Assembly (NCBI GenBank): GCA_016778825.1
Contig: JADHOU010000053.1
Span: 1 to 8,675 of the forward strand
Source: Candidatus Puniceispirillum sp.
GTDB taxonomy: Bacteria > Pseudomonadota > Alphaproteobacteria > Puniceispirillales > Puniceispirillaceae
DNA length: 8,675 nt
Direction: 5' to 3'
The notes under the pieces are model-generated. The model worked only from the letters and a program-made list of their open reading frames with translations, was not told the origin of the DNA and searched no databases. Within the stretch, counting starts at the first letter, position 1. Each line of letters opens with the position of its first letter. The position numbers and the translations under genes were made by a program. Below, one piece after another: positions 1-7,378 of this stretch.

Positions 1-410
1 TCATCAAACATGGTGCCAAGCTATTATTTGCCTATGCCGAAGCGACCGTTCCCAAAGTGACCTTGATCACCCGCAAGGCCTATGGCGGTGCCTATGATGT
101 GATGAGTTCAAAACATCTTCGCGGCGATGCAAATTACGCATGGCCAACCGCCGAAATTGCTGTGATGGGAGCAAAAGGTGCGGTTGAAATTCTCTATCGA
201 TCCGAGCTTGGCGATGCTGAAAAAATTGCAGCGCGTACGGCTGATTATGAAACGCGGTTTGCCAATCCCTTTATCGCGGCTGAACGTGGTTTTGTTGACG
301 ATGTTATCATTCCGCAGAACAGCCGGTTTCGCATCATTCAGGCTTTTGAAAAACTGCGCGGCAAACGCCAGCAAAATCCTGCCAAGAAATTTGGCAATAT
401 TCCGCTTTAA
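1..410 (+). CDS. pccB: Propionyl-CoA carboxylase beta (carboxyltransferase) subunit, C-terminal part
   Basis: This is the 3' end of a gene that starts before the window; the reading frame begins at base 3 and ends at TAA 408-410, leaving 135 residues. PccB carries out the second half-reaction, moving CO2 from biotin on PccA to propionyl-CoA to give methylmalonyl-CoA in the cytoplasm. The visible part is the C-terminal carboxyltransferase domain, with the very conserved stretches [18 protein letters not shown] and [17 protein letters not shown], and the family's usual end NIPL. The Asp in GGAYDVM (bases 96-98) is, as I recall from actinobacterial enzymes, the position that favours propionyl-CoA over acetyl-CoA (Ile there in acetyl-CoA carboxylases). 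pccA follows 41 bp downstream on the same strand, so the two are very likely one operon. Nothing in the visible part looks broken. Identity is firm; only the truncation limits it. Confidence 0.95.
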   Translation, partial: IKHGAKLLFAYAEATVPKVTLITRKAYGGAYDVMSSKHLRGDANYAWPTAEIAVMGAKGAVEILYRSELGDAEKIAARTADYETRFANPFIAAERGFVDDVIIPQNSRFRIIQAFEKLRGKRQQNPAKKFGNIPL

Positions 411-451
411 CCTGTGGTTGATTGCCGCGCAATTCGTTTAGAAAGTTCGCC

Positions 452-2515
452 ATGTTTAAAAAAATCCTGATTGCTAATCGTGGCGAGATCGCCTGCCGGA
501 TCATCCATACAGCCCGCAAAATGGGCATTGCCACTGTTGCTGTCTATTCCGATGCTGATCGGGCAGCCAAACATGTGCAGCTTGCCGATGAAGCCATCGC
601 TCTTGGCGGCATGACCGCACAAGACAGCTATCTTCAGGCCGATAAGATTATCGCTGCCTGCCACGAAACCAGCGCGCAGGCGGTGCATCCGGGCTATGGA
701 TTTCTGTCCGAACAAGCCGGTTTTGCGACTGCGCTTGAGACAGCCGATATTGCCTTTATCGGGCCGCCAGCCAATGCGATTGCAGCAATGGGCGACAAGA
801 TCGAATCCAAAAAACTGGCCAGGGCGGCCGGTGTTGGCACCGTCCCCGGCCATATCGGGGTGATCGCAACCGCCGAAGAAGCGGTCAAGATTGCCGATGA
901 AATCGGCTATCCGGTAATGATCAAGGCAAGCGCTGGCGGTGGCGGCAAAGGCATGCGGATAGCCCATTCATCTGGTGAAGTGGCTGAGGGCTATGCCACC
1001 GCCATGCGTGAAGCCGCATCCAGCTTTGGTGATGATCGTGTGTTTATCGAAAAATTCATCACCAGCCCACGCCATATCGAAATTCAAATTCTGGCCGATA
1101 AATCCGGCAATTGCATCCATTTGAATGAGCGCGAATGTTCGATCCAGCGCCGCAACCAAAAAATCATCGAAGAAGCACCATCGCCTTTTCTGGATGATGC
1201 CACCCGTCAGGCAATGGGTGCCGAAGCGATTCGGCTTGCCGCGGCGGTTGGCTATTACAGTGCCGGTACGGTCGAATTTATTGTTGATGGTGATCGCAAT
1301 TTCTATTTTCTGGAAATGAATACCCGCCTTCAGGTCGAACATCCGGTAACCGAAATGATCACCGGCCTTGATCTTGTCGAAGAAATGATCACGATCGCCG
1401 CCGGTAAAACCCTTCGCCACAAACAAAGCGATATCGGCATTCATGGCTGGGCGATGGAAAGCCGGCTTTATGCCGAGGATCCCTATCGTAATTTCATGCC
1501 AGCCATTGGCCGGTTATCGCTTTATCGCCCGCCTGCCGAACAAACGCATGATGATGGCACGATCACCCGCAATGATACTGGTGTTGGCGAAGGCGATGTT
1601 ATCTCAATCTATTATGATCCGATGATTGCCAAATTATGCAGCTGGGGGCGTGACCGCAACGCCGCCATTGGTCGCATGCAAACCGCGCTTGATGCGTTTA
1701 CCATGCGCGGGATCGGGCATAATATTCCGTTTCTATCAGCCGTGATGGAACATGACCGCTTTATCAGCGGAAACATCACTACCGCATTCATTGATGAAGA
1801 ATATCAAGACGGGTTTCGCGGCGTCACCGCTTCGCCTGCCCGCAAACGCCATTTTGGCATGATCATGGCGGCGGCGGCCTGTGACGAGATGCACCGGCTT
1901 GCCAGTCTTGAAACCGCCCCGACACATCCCCGCTATGATGATAATTCAAACCGTCAGATCGTGCAATTTGCCAATGCCGACACCGGCGCGCATGACGCGG
2001 AGGAAGATCTTGAGATTGGCATCATCAGGGCAGATGATGGCAGTTTTAACATCACCGCACCGCCAGAGGCCGAAACCAATATTCATCTGGTTTTTGACCG
2101 CGACCCAAGCCATCCGCGCCTGCATATTTTGCTGACCGAAGACGGCGAAACAAGTGAATATTTATGTGAATTATGGCGACAGAAAGATCGCTGGCATCTC
2201 TATTATCGGGGAATCAGCCTTTGTGCGCATGTCCGAGCGCCGCATATTGCCGCGCTTGCCCATCACATGAAACCGGTTGAGCGGCCTGACACATCCAATA
2301 TGCTGCTTTGCCCGATGCCCGGAAGCCTGATTAAATTATTTGTTGCCGAAGGTGAACTTGTCGAGGCTGGTCAAACGCTATGTATTGTTGAAGCGATGAA
2401 AATGGAAAATGCGCTGATCGCCGAAAAACGTTGCAAAATCGAAAAGCTGTTTTCAGGCGAAGGCGATATCCTGAGCGTCGATGCTACCATCATGACCTTT
2501 GCCGCCGCCGATTAA
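452..2515 (+). CDS. pccA: Propionyl-CoA carboxylase alpha (biotin carboxylase/biotin carrier) subunit
   Basis: A complete 687-residue protein. It carboxylates its own biotin with ATP and bicarbonate and presents carboxybiotin to PccB. Domains in order: biotin carboxylase N-domain (about 1-115, opening MFKKILIANRGEIACR); ATP-grasp with the glycine loop AGGGGKG at 161-167, the catalytic segment ERECSIQRRNQK at 226-237 and EMNTRLQVEHP at 288-298; the carboxylase C-domain with Arg338 in MESRLYAEDP; a linker/BT-type region (about 460-610); and a biotinyl domain with EAMKMEN, biotin on Lys650. Length fits alphaproteobacterial PccA. ATG 452 is chosen because it gives the canonical N-terminus and has a weak GAAAG 6 nt upstream; an in-frame TTG at 422 would add ten residues not expected in the family. 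The LLCPMPGS and VDATIM segments around the biotin site are PccA-like. A methylcrotonyl-CoA carboxylase is much less likely given the neighbouring PccB. Confidence 0.95.
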   Translation: MFKKILIANRGEIACRIIHTARKMGIATVAVYSDADRAAKHVQLADEAIALGGMTAQDSYLQADKIIAACHETSAQAVHPGYGFLSEQAGFATALETADIAFIGPPANAIAAMGDKIESKKLARAAGVGTVPGHIGVIATAEEAVKIADEIGYPVMIKASAGGGGKGMRIAHSSGEVAEGYATAMREAASSFGDDRVFIEKFITSPRHIEIQILADKSGNCIHLNERECSIQRRNQKIIEEAPSPFLDDATRQAMGAEAIRLAAAVGYYSAGTVEFIVDGDRNFYFLEMNTRLQVEHPVTEMITGLDLVEEMITIAAGKTLRHKQSDIGIHGWAMESRLYAEDPYRNFMPAIGRLSLYRPPAEQTHDDGTITRNDTGVGEGDVISIYYDPMIAKLCSWGRDRNAAIGRMQTALDAFTMRGIGHNIPFLSAVMEHDRFISGNITTAFIDEEYQDGFRGVTASPARKRHFGMIMAAAACDEMHRLASLETAPTHPRYDDNSNRQIVQFANADTGAHDAEEDLEIGIIRADDGSFNITAPPEAETNIHLVFDRDPSHPRLHILLTEDGETSEYLCELWRQKDRWHLYYRGISLCAHVRAPHIAALAHHMKPVERPDTSNMLLCPMPGSLIKLFVAEGELVEAGQTLCIVEAMKMENALIAEKRCKIEKLFSGEGDILSVDATIMTFAAAD

Positions 2516-2522
2516 AATGGTT

Positions 2523-2578
2523 TCAAAAGATTGGGCGCATCAAAAATCGGGCGCATCAAAAATCGGGCTGGCAAAAAT
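2523..2578. repeat. Short tandem repeat between convergent operons
   Basis: Two perfect head-to-tail copies of the 16-mer GGGCGCATCAAAAATC lie at 2533-2548 and 2549-2564. A degraded third copy (GGGCTGGCAAAAAT) follows at 2565-2578, and a possible remnant (TCAAAAGATT) precedes at 2523-2532. They occupy most of the 73 bp between the stop of pccA (2515) and the stop of the minus-strand FAD protein (2589). I find no stem of useful length, so this is not a standard intrinsic terminator, although read on the minus strand each unit gives a run of five T. Function unknown; replication slippage is the simplest origin. Confidence 0.75.
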
Positions 2579-2588
2579 ATCTAATCAG

Positions 2589-3974
2589 CTAGAAAATCTG
2601 GTTGGCAAGCCGTGCCGCCACCCGCATGCCAGCGAGTGAAATTTCACTCGCTGCAACAACATCACCAAGACTGCTTGCCATTGCGGGGCCAACCAGTAAC
2701 AGCGTTGCAATCGCCTGACCTTTGGGATCAATCACTTCATTTTGGTGATTCACCCGAAGCCCCTGTCCAAACGCATCGGGCAGGCCAATGCCATCTGCCA
2801 CAAGATTGGCAAGAAGCGGGTCATGCCCAACACCGGTGCAATTAATCACATGATCAACAGCGAGGTGGCGTGCGCCAGTTTTGGCATCATGTAACTCCAG
2901 CCGCAAAGACGCATCATCACCAGCCATTTTCAGATGAATAGCAGCAAGTCTGGCATGGCAGATTTCAAGAATGCCAGTTTGCTGTAACCGGTTTGCCGCA
3001 GCCATCGTTTGCGGTGCTGACCGATAGCGATAGCGCGACCATAGCCAGCCAAGCCGCCGCATCAGCCGTCGTCGGTCAAGATCGCTTAAGGCTTGCCATT
3101 GTTGGTTGATATCAATGCGCAATTCTTCAAATGCTTGCTGCCAAACGGGATCTTCGGGTGGCAAATCGGGAAGATAGCCTCGAAATTGGCGCAAGATTTT
3201 TGATGGACGCGGCGCCTCTGGCCATGATGGCGGTGCCTGTTTCACCCAATCGGCCTGTTCGGGTGGCAAGCTGCCATGCGGTGCTAGCAAAAAAATTTGC
3301 CCTTGATGGTGGCGCCGGGCCAAGGCAGTGACGGCATCAAGCGCGGTTAGTCCACCGCCAATAATGGCAAGGCGTGATTGCGCAGGGATATGATCAAGCC
3401 AACAACCATTCCACGGATTTTGCACAAGCCGGTTTTCCAGTTCGGGCAATTGCAACTTTTCGCCATGGATCGGGCATGGCCATTGCGGCGGCGGATTACC
3501 CGTTGCCAACAGCACCAGATCAGCCTTGATCAAACGCCCGTCTGAACATTCGGCCTGCCAGCCGCCTTGATCCATCCTGCCAAGCTTTGTGACAATTTGC
3601 GGATAATGGGTGATGGCATTATCTTGCTCGCCAGCACCAGCCAAGACGGCATCAACACAGCTTGCCACATAGCGTCCAAAATCGCGGCGGCGGTAAAATA
3701 TGCCGCTGCGGCGCACCGCGTCTTTGTCATCTTTGATATGGGTTTCGGCCCAATTGCCGAAATCATCACGCCGGTCAGGCCATATCCACATCAGATTGGC
3801 GCGCACATTCAAACGAAAATCATCATCATCACAACCATAGGCATTGCCCCTGCCAAGCTGGCCCGGCCCAACGATTGTGATTTGTGATGGCTTGATGCCC
3901 GCCTCGACAAGATGAATCACATTTGCCGCGGCGGCAAAGCCACTGCCAATTATCAGAACTTTTTGATCTGTCAC
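2589..3974 (-). CDS. YdhS-like FAD/NAD(P)-binding protein of unknown substrate
   Basis: 461 residues starting from GTG at 3974. It begins with a Rossmann dinucleotide fold (GSGFAAAAN, residues 10-18), followed by the signature of the NAD_binding_9 family (COG4529/YdhS): GRGNAYG near residue 42 and FRLNVRANLMWIWPDRR about ten residues later. A LLATGNPPP segment comes near 155-163, a second dinucleotide fold IIGGGLTALD near 204-213, and a C-terminal NCTGVG plus an LLLVGPAMASSLGD segment. These indicate an FAD- and NAD(P)H-dependent oxidoreductase or monooxygenase-like protein, cytoplasmic, with no signal peptide or membrane helix. The substrate cannot be told; E. coli YdhS is itself uncharacterised. 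It is the last gene of the complex II/fumarase operon, 42 bp after the fumarase beta subunit. No ATG is available near the start; the GTG has AGGGA 7 nt upstream, whereas the in-frame TTG at 3980 sits too close to it. Confidence 0.85.
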   Translation of the reverse strand: MTDQKVLIIGSGFAAAANVIHLVEAGIKPSQITIVGPGQLGRGNAYGCDDDDFRLNVRANLMWIWPDRRDDFGNWAETHIKDDKDAVRRSGIFYRRRDFGRYVASCVDAVLAGAGEQDNAITHYPQIVTKLGRMDQGGWQAECSDGRLIKADLVLLATGNPPPQWPCPIHGEKLQLPELENRLVQNPWNGCWLDHIPAQSRLAIIGGGLTALDAVTALARRHHQGQIFLLAPHGSLPPEQADWVKQAPPSWPEAPRPSKILRQFRGYLPDLPPEDPVWQQAFEELRIDINQQWQALSDLDRRRLMRRLGWLWSRYRYRSAPQTMAAANRLQQTGILEICHARLAAIHLKMAGDDASLRLELHDAKTGARHLAVDHVINCTGVGHDPLLANLVADGIGLPDAFGQGLRVNHQNEVIDPKGQAIATLLLVGPAMASSLGDVVAASEISLAGMRVAARLANQIF

Positions 3975-3981
3975 GGCCAAG

Positions 3982-3987
3982 TCCCTT
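3982..3987 (-). promoter_or_regulatory. Ribosome binding site that fixes the GTG start of the YdhS-like protein
   Basis: On the minus strand this reads AAGGGA. Seven nucleotides separate it from GTG 3974, matching the spacing of the other genes in this operon. The alternative TTG at 3980 would be one nucleotide away, too close to be used. Confidence 0.6.
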
Positions 3988-4016
3988 TATTGCCTTTCAG
4001 CCTGATATCGGCGTGA

Positions 4017-4694
4017 TCAGATCATTTCATCGCTTCGGTCATCGGTTTCGCCAAACCGTTTCAGAATCGCTGGTCTTGTTCCCTCATAGACCTTGTCAAG
4101 CGAGGCCGAAATGCGGGCATTTTCACGTTCGAACAGGCTGTTGCCGTCAAGATCACTTTCTACAATGAAAGGGCCGAAATTTTCAACATCAAGAACCCAC
4201 ATAGCTTGAGCCAGTCCAAGTTCTTTTTTCCAATGAAGATTGCTAACCTGTTTGACACCACGCCCCAAAAGCGCACCCGTGCCATAGCCAACCGTGGTCA
4301 GATAAATTGCACCATGCGGAACGAAATGTTCGCGGTAATCCTTGGAACTCATGCCGCCTTTGCCAATGATCAATTTGGCACCTGATGCGTCCAGCCATGG
4401 GCCAATCCATTTGGAAAAGCGAAACGACGCCGTTGCAGTTACCGCGCCAAGATCAAAGCTGCCATCATCATGCTGGGTGGCGGCTGGCGAACAGTGAAAA
4501 TTGGCAGCACTATCGGCAGGTAAATCCATTGGCATGGCAATGCCATCTTCAAGAACGCGTTTATAAACACCTTCGCGCGCCGTATAGACCGTGCCATCAA
4601 GATAAACAATATCGCCAATGCGAAGATCGGCAAGCGCTTCGGCCGTTGGGTTTGCGCTTAGACGAATTTTGCGCAGTTTATTGTCTTTTACCAT
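4017..4694 (-). CDS. Class I fumarate hydratase, beta subunit (C-terminal-type domain)
   Basis: 225 residues from ATG 4694. This is the fumarase/tartrate dehydratase beta family (TtdB-like, PF05683), which partners the Fe-S alpha subunit to hydrate fumarate to malate. Family features visible: LRIGDIVYLDGTVYTAREGVYKR (about 24-46), the IGKGGM loop at 110-115, YLTTVGYGTGALL at 131-143, and a C-terminal ELGLAQAMWVLDVENFGPF segment. Two motifs are off-consensus: the substrate-binding GPTTSxRM appears as TATASFRF (86-93, keeping SxR), and the usual RDAAHKR is REGVYKR. A longer reading from 4730 is possible, but GGGAGA 7 nt before ATG 4694 and the usual family length support 4694. The start overlaps the alpha stop by 7 bp (ATGGTAA), a sign of coupled 1:1 translation. 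Tartrate dehydratase or another hydratase of this superfamily cannot be excluded, but the SDH context favours fumarase. Confidence 0.88.
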   Translation of the reverse strand: MVKDNKLRKIRLSANPTAEALADLRIGDIVYLDGTVYTAREGVYKRVLEDGIAMPMDLPADSAANFHCSPAATQHDDGSFDLGAVTATASFRFSKWIGPWLDASGAKLIIGKGGMSSKDYREHFVPHGAIYLTTVGYGTGALLGRGVKQVSNLHWKKELGLAQAMWVLDVENFGPFIVESDLDGNSLFERENARISASLDKVYEGTRPAILKRFGETDDRSDEMI

Positions 4695-5620
4695 TCGACT
4701 GTCTCCCGCCGCTGATAGTCGGTGAACCAAGCCGGATCTGTTCGGAATTCAACGCGCCCATCATCATAAATCCGCGCCACCGCACGGCGTGATGACAAAC
4801 AAAACGCATGAACACTCATCTGCATGCCACCCGTATGGCAATAACCAACCTCGATATTGCAATCAATTACCATGGATTTGCCAACAAATCCCATCGCGCC
4901 CATGCCGATATTATTTCCCAATTCTTTGAATTCATCTTCAAGCGCAGCAATTTTCGGATCGGGATTGCGATCGCCAACCATGCGAAGACAGGCAGCGCGT
5001 TTTCCAAGAACCATACAGGTATCTTTCGACCCGCCTAGACCAATGCCAATAATCGCCGGCTGGCAGGCAAGGCCGCGCTTGCCAAAAGCGACAAGCGAAT
5101 CAAGATAAAACCGTTTAATGCCCTCAATCCCGTCACTTGGAAACAGCATCCGGTAATCAGTGCCGAAAAGACCGCCTTTATGAACCGTGACAAGGTCAAT
5201 CCAATTGCCATCAGGTTCAAAACCATATTCGATTTCCGGTGCCCCAATGCCAACATTATTATCATGATCGGTTCGCCATAGCGGGTGAACGCGGTTCGGG
5301 CGAAGTGGCACTGATTTGGTGGCATTTGCCGTCGCACGGCGCAACGCCGCCTCAAGCGCGATTGGCCCGCCATCAATCTGCGCCTCATTGCCCATTTTCA
5401 CATACCATCTAGGACAGCCAGTATCACCACACATAGCGCGGCGATCTTCCTTGGCAGCGACATAATTTTCTAACATCGCCTCAAGAACAAAGCTGGACAG
5501 ATCACCATCTTCGTCATTAGCCGCCTTTTGCAAACCGGTTAGATAATCATCCGGAATTTCAATCGCCGCTTTTGCCATCAGGCTTTCGGCGGTTTTTTGA
5601 ATCACCTCAATATTGATCAT
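4688..5620 (-). CDS. Class I fumarate hydratase, alpha (4Fe-4S) subunit
   Basis: 310 residues, the size of two-subunit class I hydratase alpha chains (PF05681, TtdA-like). It holds the oxygen-sensitive 4Fe-4S cluster for fumarate/malate interconversion. Three cysteines match the expected ligand positions: Cys64 in MCGDTG, Cys186 in ACQPAIIGIGLGG, and Cys274 in HAFCLSSRRA. The GIGLGG loop and the C-terminal IDCNIEVGYCHTGG segment also fit. The normally conserved KGGGSEN motif is replaced by KGGLFGTDYRM (148-158), after which LFPSDGIEGIKRF resumes the family pattern, so this is a divergent branch rather than a damaged gene. Start ATG 5620 overlaps the sdhA stop as ATGA, with GGAGG at 5628-5632 placed 7 nt upstream. 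Most aerobic alphaproteobacteria use single-chain FumA or FumC, so the split enzyme is notable. Tartrate or mesaconate hydration are alternatives; fumarase is the best call from context. Confidence 0.88.
   Translation of the reverse strand: MINIEVIQKTAESLMAKAAIEIPDDYLTGLQKAANDEDGDLSSFVLEAMLENYVAAKEDRRAMCGDTGCPRWYVKMGNEAQIDGGPIALEAALRRATANATKSVPLRPNRVHPLWRTDHDNNVGIGAPEIEYGFEPDGNWIDLVTVHKGGLFGTDYRMLFPSDGIEGIKRFYLDSLVAFGKRGLACQPAIIGIGLGGSKDTCMVLGKRAACLRMVGDRNPDPKIAALEDEFKELGNNIGMGAMGFVGKSMVIDCNIEVGYCHTGGMQMSVHAFCLSSRRAVARIYDDGRVEFRTDPAWFTDYQRRETVEW
4702..4707 (-). promoter_or_regulatory. Ribosome binding site deciding the fumarase beta start
   Basis: On the minus strand this reads GGGAGA, inside the last codons of the alpha subunit gene and 7 nt before ATG 4694. 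It makes the upstream in-frame start at 4730 unlikely, since that would ignore this site and add twelve residues not expected in the family. Confidence 0.65.
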
Positions 5621-7374
5621 TGCGCAGCCTCCACCAGCGTCTCAGCCTCATCGGCCCCAAGCAGTGATTCACCGGGTTTGACAATGGTGAATTTCACCGT
5701 CTTGCGGTTTACTTCAATGCCCTTATCGCCCGACGTGGCAATAGTAAAATAAGAATCATCAAGCGAGCCAGCATCGGGGAAATCTTCGCGGAAATGCGCC
5801 CCGCGTGAATTTTCGCGCGACAGGCCAGCTTTGGCAATCACTTCGGATGTATCGATCAGGCTTTGCAGGCTTAGCCAATCATGCCATGACAGATTAAACG
5901 CCAGATTATCAGCCGAAACACCAACATTTTCCATGTCAGTTTTCAAGGACGCAATCTTTTCAATGCCGCGCTTTAATCCAGCCGCATCGCGCATCACTCC
6001 AACATCGTCCCACATGGCATCCATCAGGCGGACACGAAGTTCTTGAACATTCCCAGGCTTGGCCGAAAATGGAATGATTGCGCGCGCCAATTCTTGGTCA
6101 AGAATGGTTTCATCCGGATCATGGAGCGCGCCCATTTTCTGGGCATCGGCCGCCATCACATCGCCAGCGATACCGCCATATACGGTGGAATTCGCAACGC
6201 CATTGCCGCCAAGCCGATTTGACCCATGCGCCCCACCAGCATCTTCGCCAGCCACATAAAGACCGGCAAGGCTAGTGCGGGTTTCAACATCAACCACAAC
6301 CCCGCCCATCAGATAATGCGCGGTCGGCACAACCTCGACAAGACCAGCGGCAAGATCAAAGCCGCTATCGGCGCAGCGTTTCACCATGCCTTGAAATTTC
6401 TTGGCAACATTTTCTGGGCCAAGATGCGCCATCGAAATATAAACCCCGCCATAGGGTGATGTGCGGCCTTGGCGCATTTCTTCATAAATGGCACGGCTGA
6501 CGATATCGCGCGTTGCGCGTTCACCGGCATCATCATAATTGAACATGAAACGTTCATTTTTACCATTTATCAAATGGCCGCCAGCACCCCGAAGCCCCTC
6601 TTCAAGAACTGTTCCGGTCATTTTGGTTTCGTCACCCGCCATCAAACCAGTTGGGTGAAACTGCACCATTTCCATATCGCGAAGCCCAAGCCCGCGGCGC
6701 AAAGCCATCGACAGACCATCCATGCTCTTATCACCTGACGGGGTGTGATATTTATACATTGTCGGGCCGCCGCCAGTTGCCATCAAAACGGTTTTGGCAC
6801 GAACCATCCGGAATGTGCCGCGGCGCATATCAATGAATAAAACACCCGCAAGCGCGCTGCCATCACGCGACGGAATCAGGCCGATTGCCCGATGTTCCTG
6901 CAATTTTTCGATTGGCCGTGACAACACCTGTTCCATCAAACGGCTAATGATTTCAATGCCGGTCAGATCGCCCTTGTGCGCGGTGCGGTCAAAGGTTTGA
7001 CCAGCAAAGGCTTTTTGATGAAGCGTGCCGTCAGGATTTCGATCGAAAAAACAGCCAATTTCATTTTCCAGCTCATGGATTCGTGTTACCGCCTCGGTCA
7101 CAAGCTTCCATGCCATATCCTGATCGGGAAGCCATTTGCCGCCAATGATCGTGTCCATAAAATGCCGCTCAACCGAATCTTGCGGATTCAGTGCCACATT
7201 ATAACCGCCTTGAACCATGCGCGTGCAGCCCGATTTTCCAATCAGCCCTTTTACCGCAATGGTGACTTTTTGATCTGGTGCCGCTTTTTGCGCGTGAAGG
7301 GCGGCAAACAATCCAGCGCCGCCAGTTCCCAAAATCAGAATATCAGTATCATGTCGTTCAATGATTGGTTTCAT
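5617..7374 (-). CDS. sdhA: Succinate dehydrogenase/fumarate reductase flavoprotein subunit with non-canonical FAD site
   Basis: 585 residues, normal length for SdhA/FrdA. It interconverts succinate and fumarate at FAD and passes electrons to SdhB. Visible features: dinucleotide loop GTGGAG (16-21); QFHPTG with active-site His240; EEGLRGAGG (258-266); RDIVSR with Arg294; PTAHYLMGG with His353; GSNRLGGN with Arg387; and the C-terminal SRGAHFREDFP. Counting from the invariant QGG, Cys50 (SGCTRMVQGG) occupies the place of the His that covalently binds FAD (SHTVxAQGG), and Glu258 replaces the Thr that contacts the dicarboxylate in E. coli SdhA; the catalytic His and Arg residues remain. FAD is therefore probably non-covalent, which in E. 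coli FrdA variants is linked to retained fumarate reduction but poor succinate oxidation. L-aspartate oxidase also lacks the His, but operon context argues against it. The gene starts 4 bp after the upstream stop without a clear Shine-Dalgarno, so reinitiation is likely. Confidence 0.9.
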   Translation of the reverse strand: MKPIIERHDTDILILGTGGAGLFAALHAQKAAPDQKVTIAVKGLIGKSGCTRMVQGGYNVALNPQDSVERHFMDTIIGGKWLPDQDMAWKLVTEAVTRIHELENEIGCFFDRNPDGTLHQKAFAGQTFDRTAHKGDLTGIEIISRLMEQVLSRPIEKLQEHRAIGLIPSRDGSALAGVLFIDMRRGTFRMVRAKTVLMATGGGPTMYKYHTPSGDKSMDGLSMALRRGLGLRDMEMVQFHPTGLMAGDETKMTGTVLEEGLRGAGGHLINGKNERFMFNYDDAGERATRDIVSRAIYEEMRQGRTSPYGGVYISMAHLGPENVAKKFQGMVKRCADSGFDLAAGLVEVVPTAHYLMGGVVVDVETRTSLAGLYVAGEDAGGAHGSNRLGGNGVANSTVYGGIAGDVMAADAQKMGALHDPDETILDQELARAIIPFSAKPGNVQELRVRLMDAMWDDVGVMRDAAGLKRGIEKIASLKTDMENVGVSADNLAFNLSWHDWLSLQSLIDTSEVIAKAGLSRENSRGAHFREDFPDAGSLDDSYFTIATSGDKGIEVNRKTVKFTIVKPGESLLGADEAETLVEAAQ

Positions 7375-7378
7375 CGGA

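Noticed and set aside
420..434. Small inverted repeat ATTGC-CGC-GCAAT between pccB and pccA
   Set aside because: Only five perfect pairs around a 3-nt loop and no T run; too short to call a terminator or operator, and it lies inside a probable operon.
422..451. Upstream TTG start for pccA adding ten residues
   Set aside because: MFKKILIANRGEIACR from ATG 452 is the canonical start of biotin carboxylases, and the extra residues lie in the pccB-pccA spacer.
407..1444. Two long minus-strand open frames (186 and 158 codons) opposite pccA
   Set aside because: They run in exact codon register with pccA, so their stops would need sense TTA, CTA or TCA codons, which are rare here. Their translations show no family features, and PccA is unmistakable.
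2516..2588. Intrinsic terminator or mini CRISPR array between the convergent operons
   Set aside because: No stem-loop of useful length, and the repeat units are directly adjacent with no spacers, so neither label fits.
4017..5620. Alpha-beta pair as L-tartrate dehydratase
   Set aside because: Sequence alone cannot exclude it because the families overlap, but translational coupling to sdhA makes a fumarase role more likely.
5617..7374. Flavoprotein as L-aspartate oxidase (NadB)
   Set aside because: NadB also lacks the FAD-linking His, but it is usually shorter and has no membrane or Fe-S partners, whereas this gene is coupled to B, C and D subunits of complex II.
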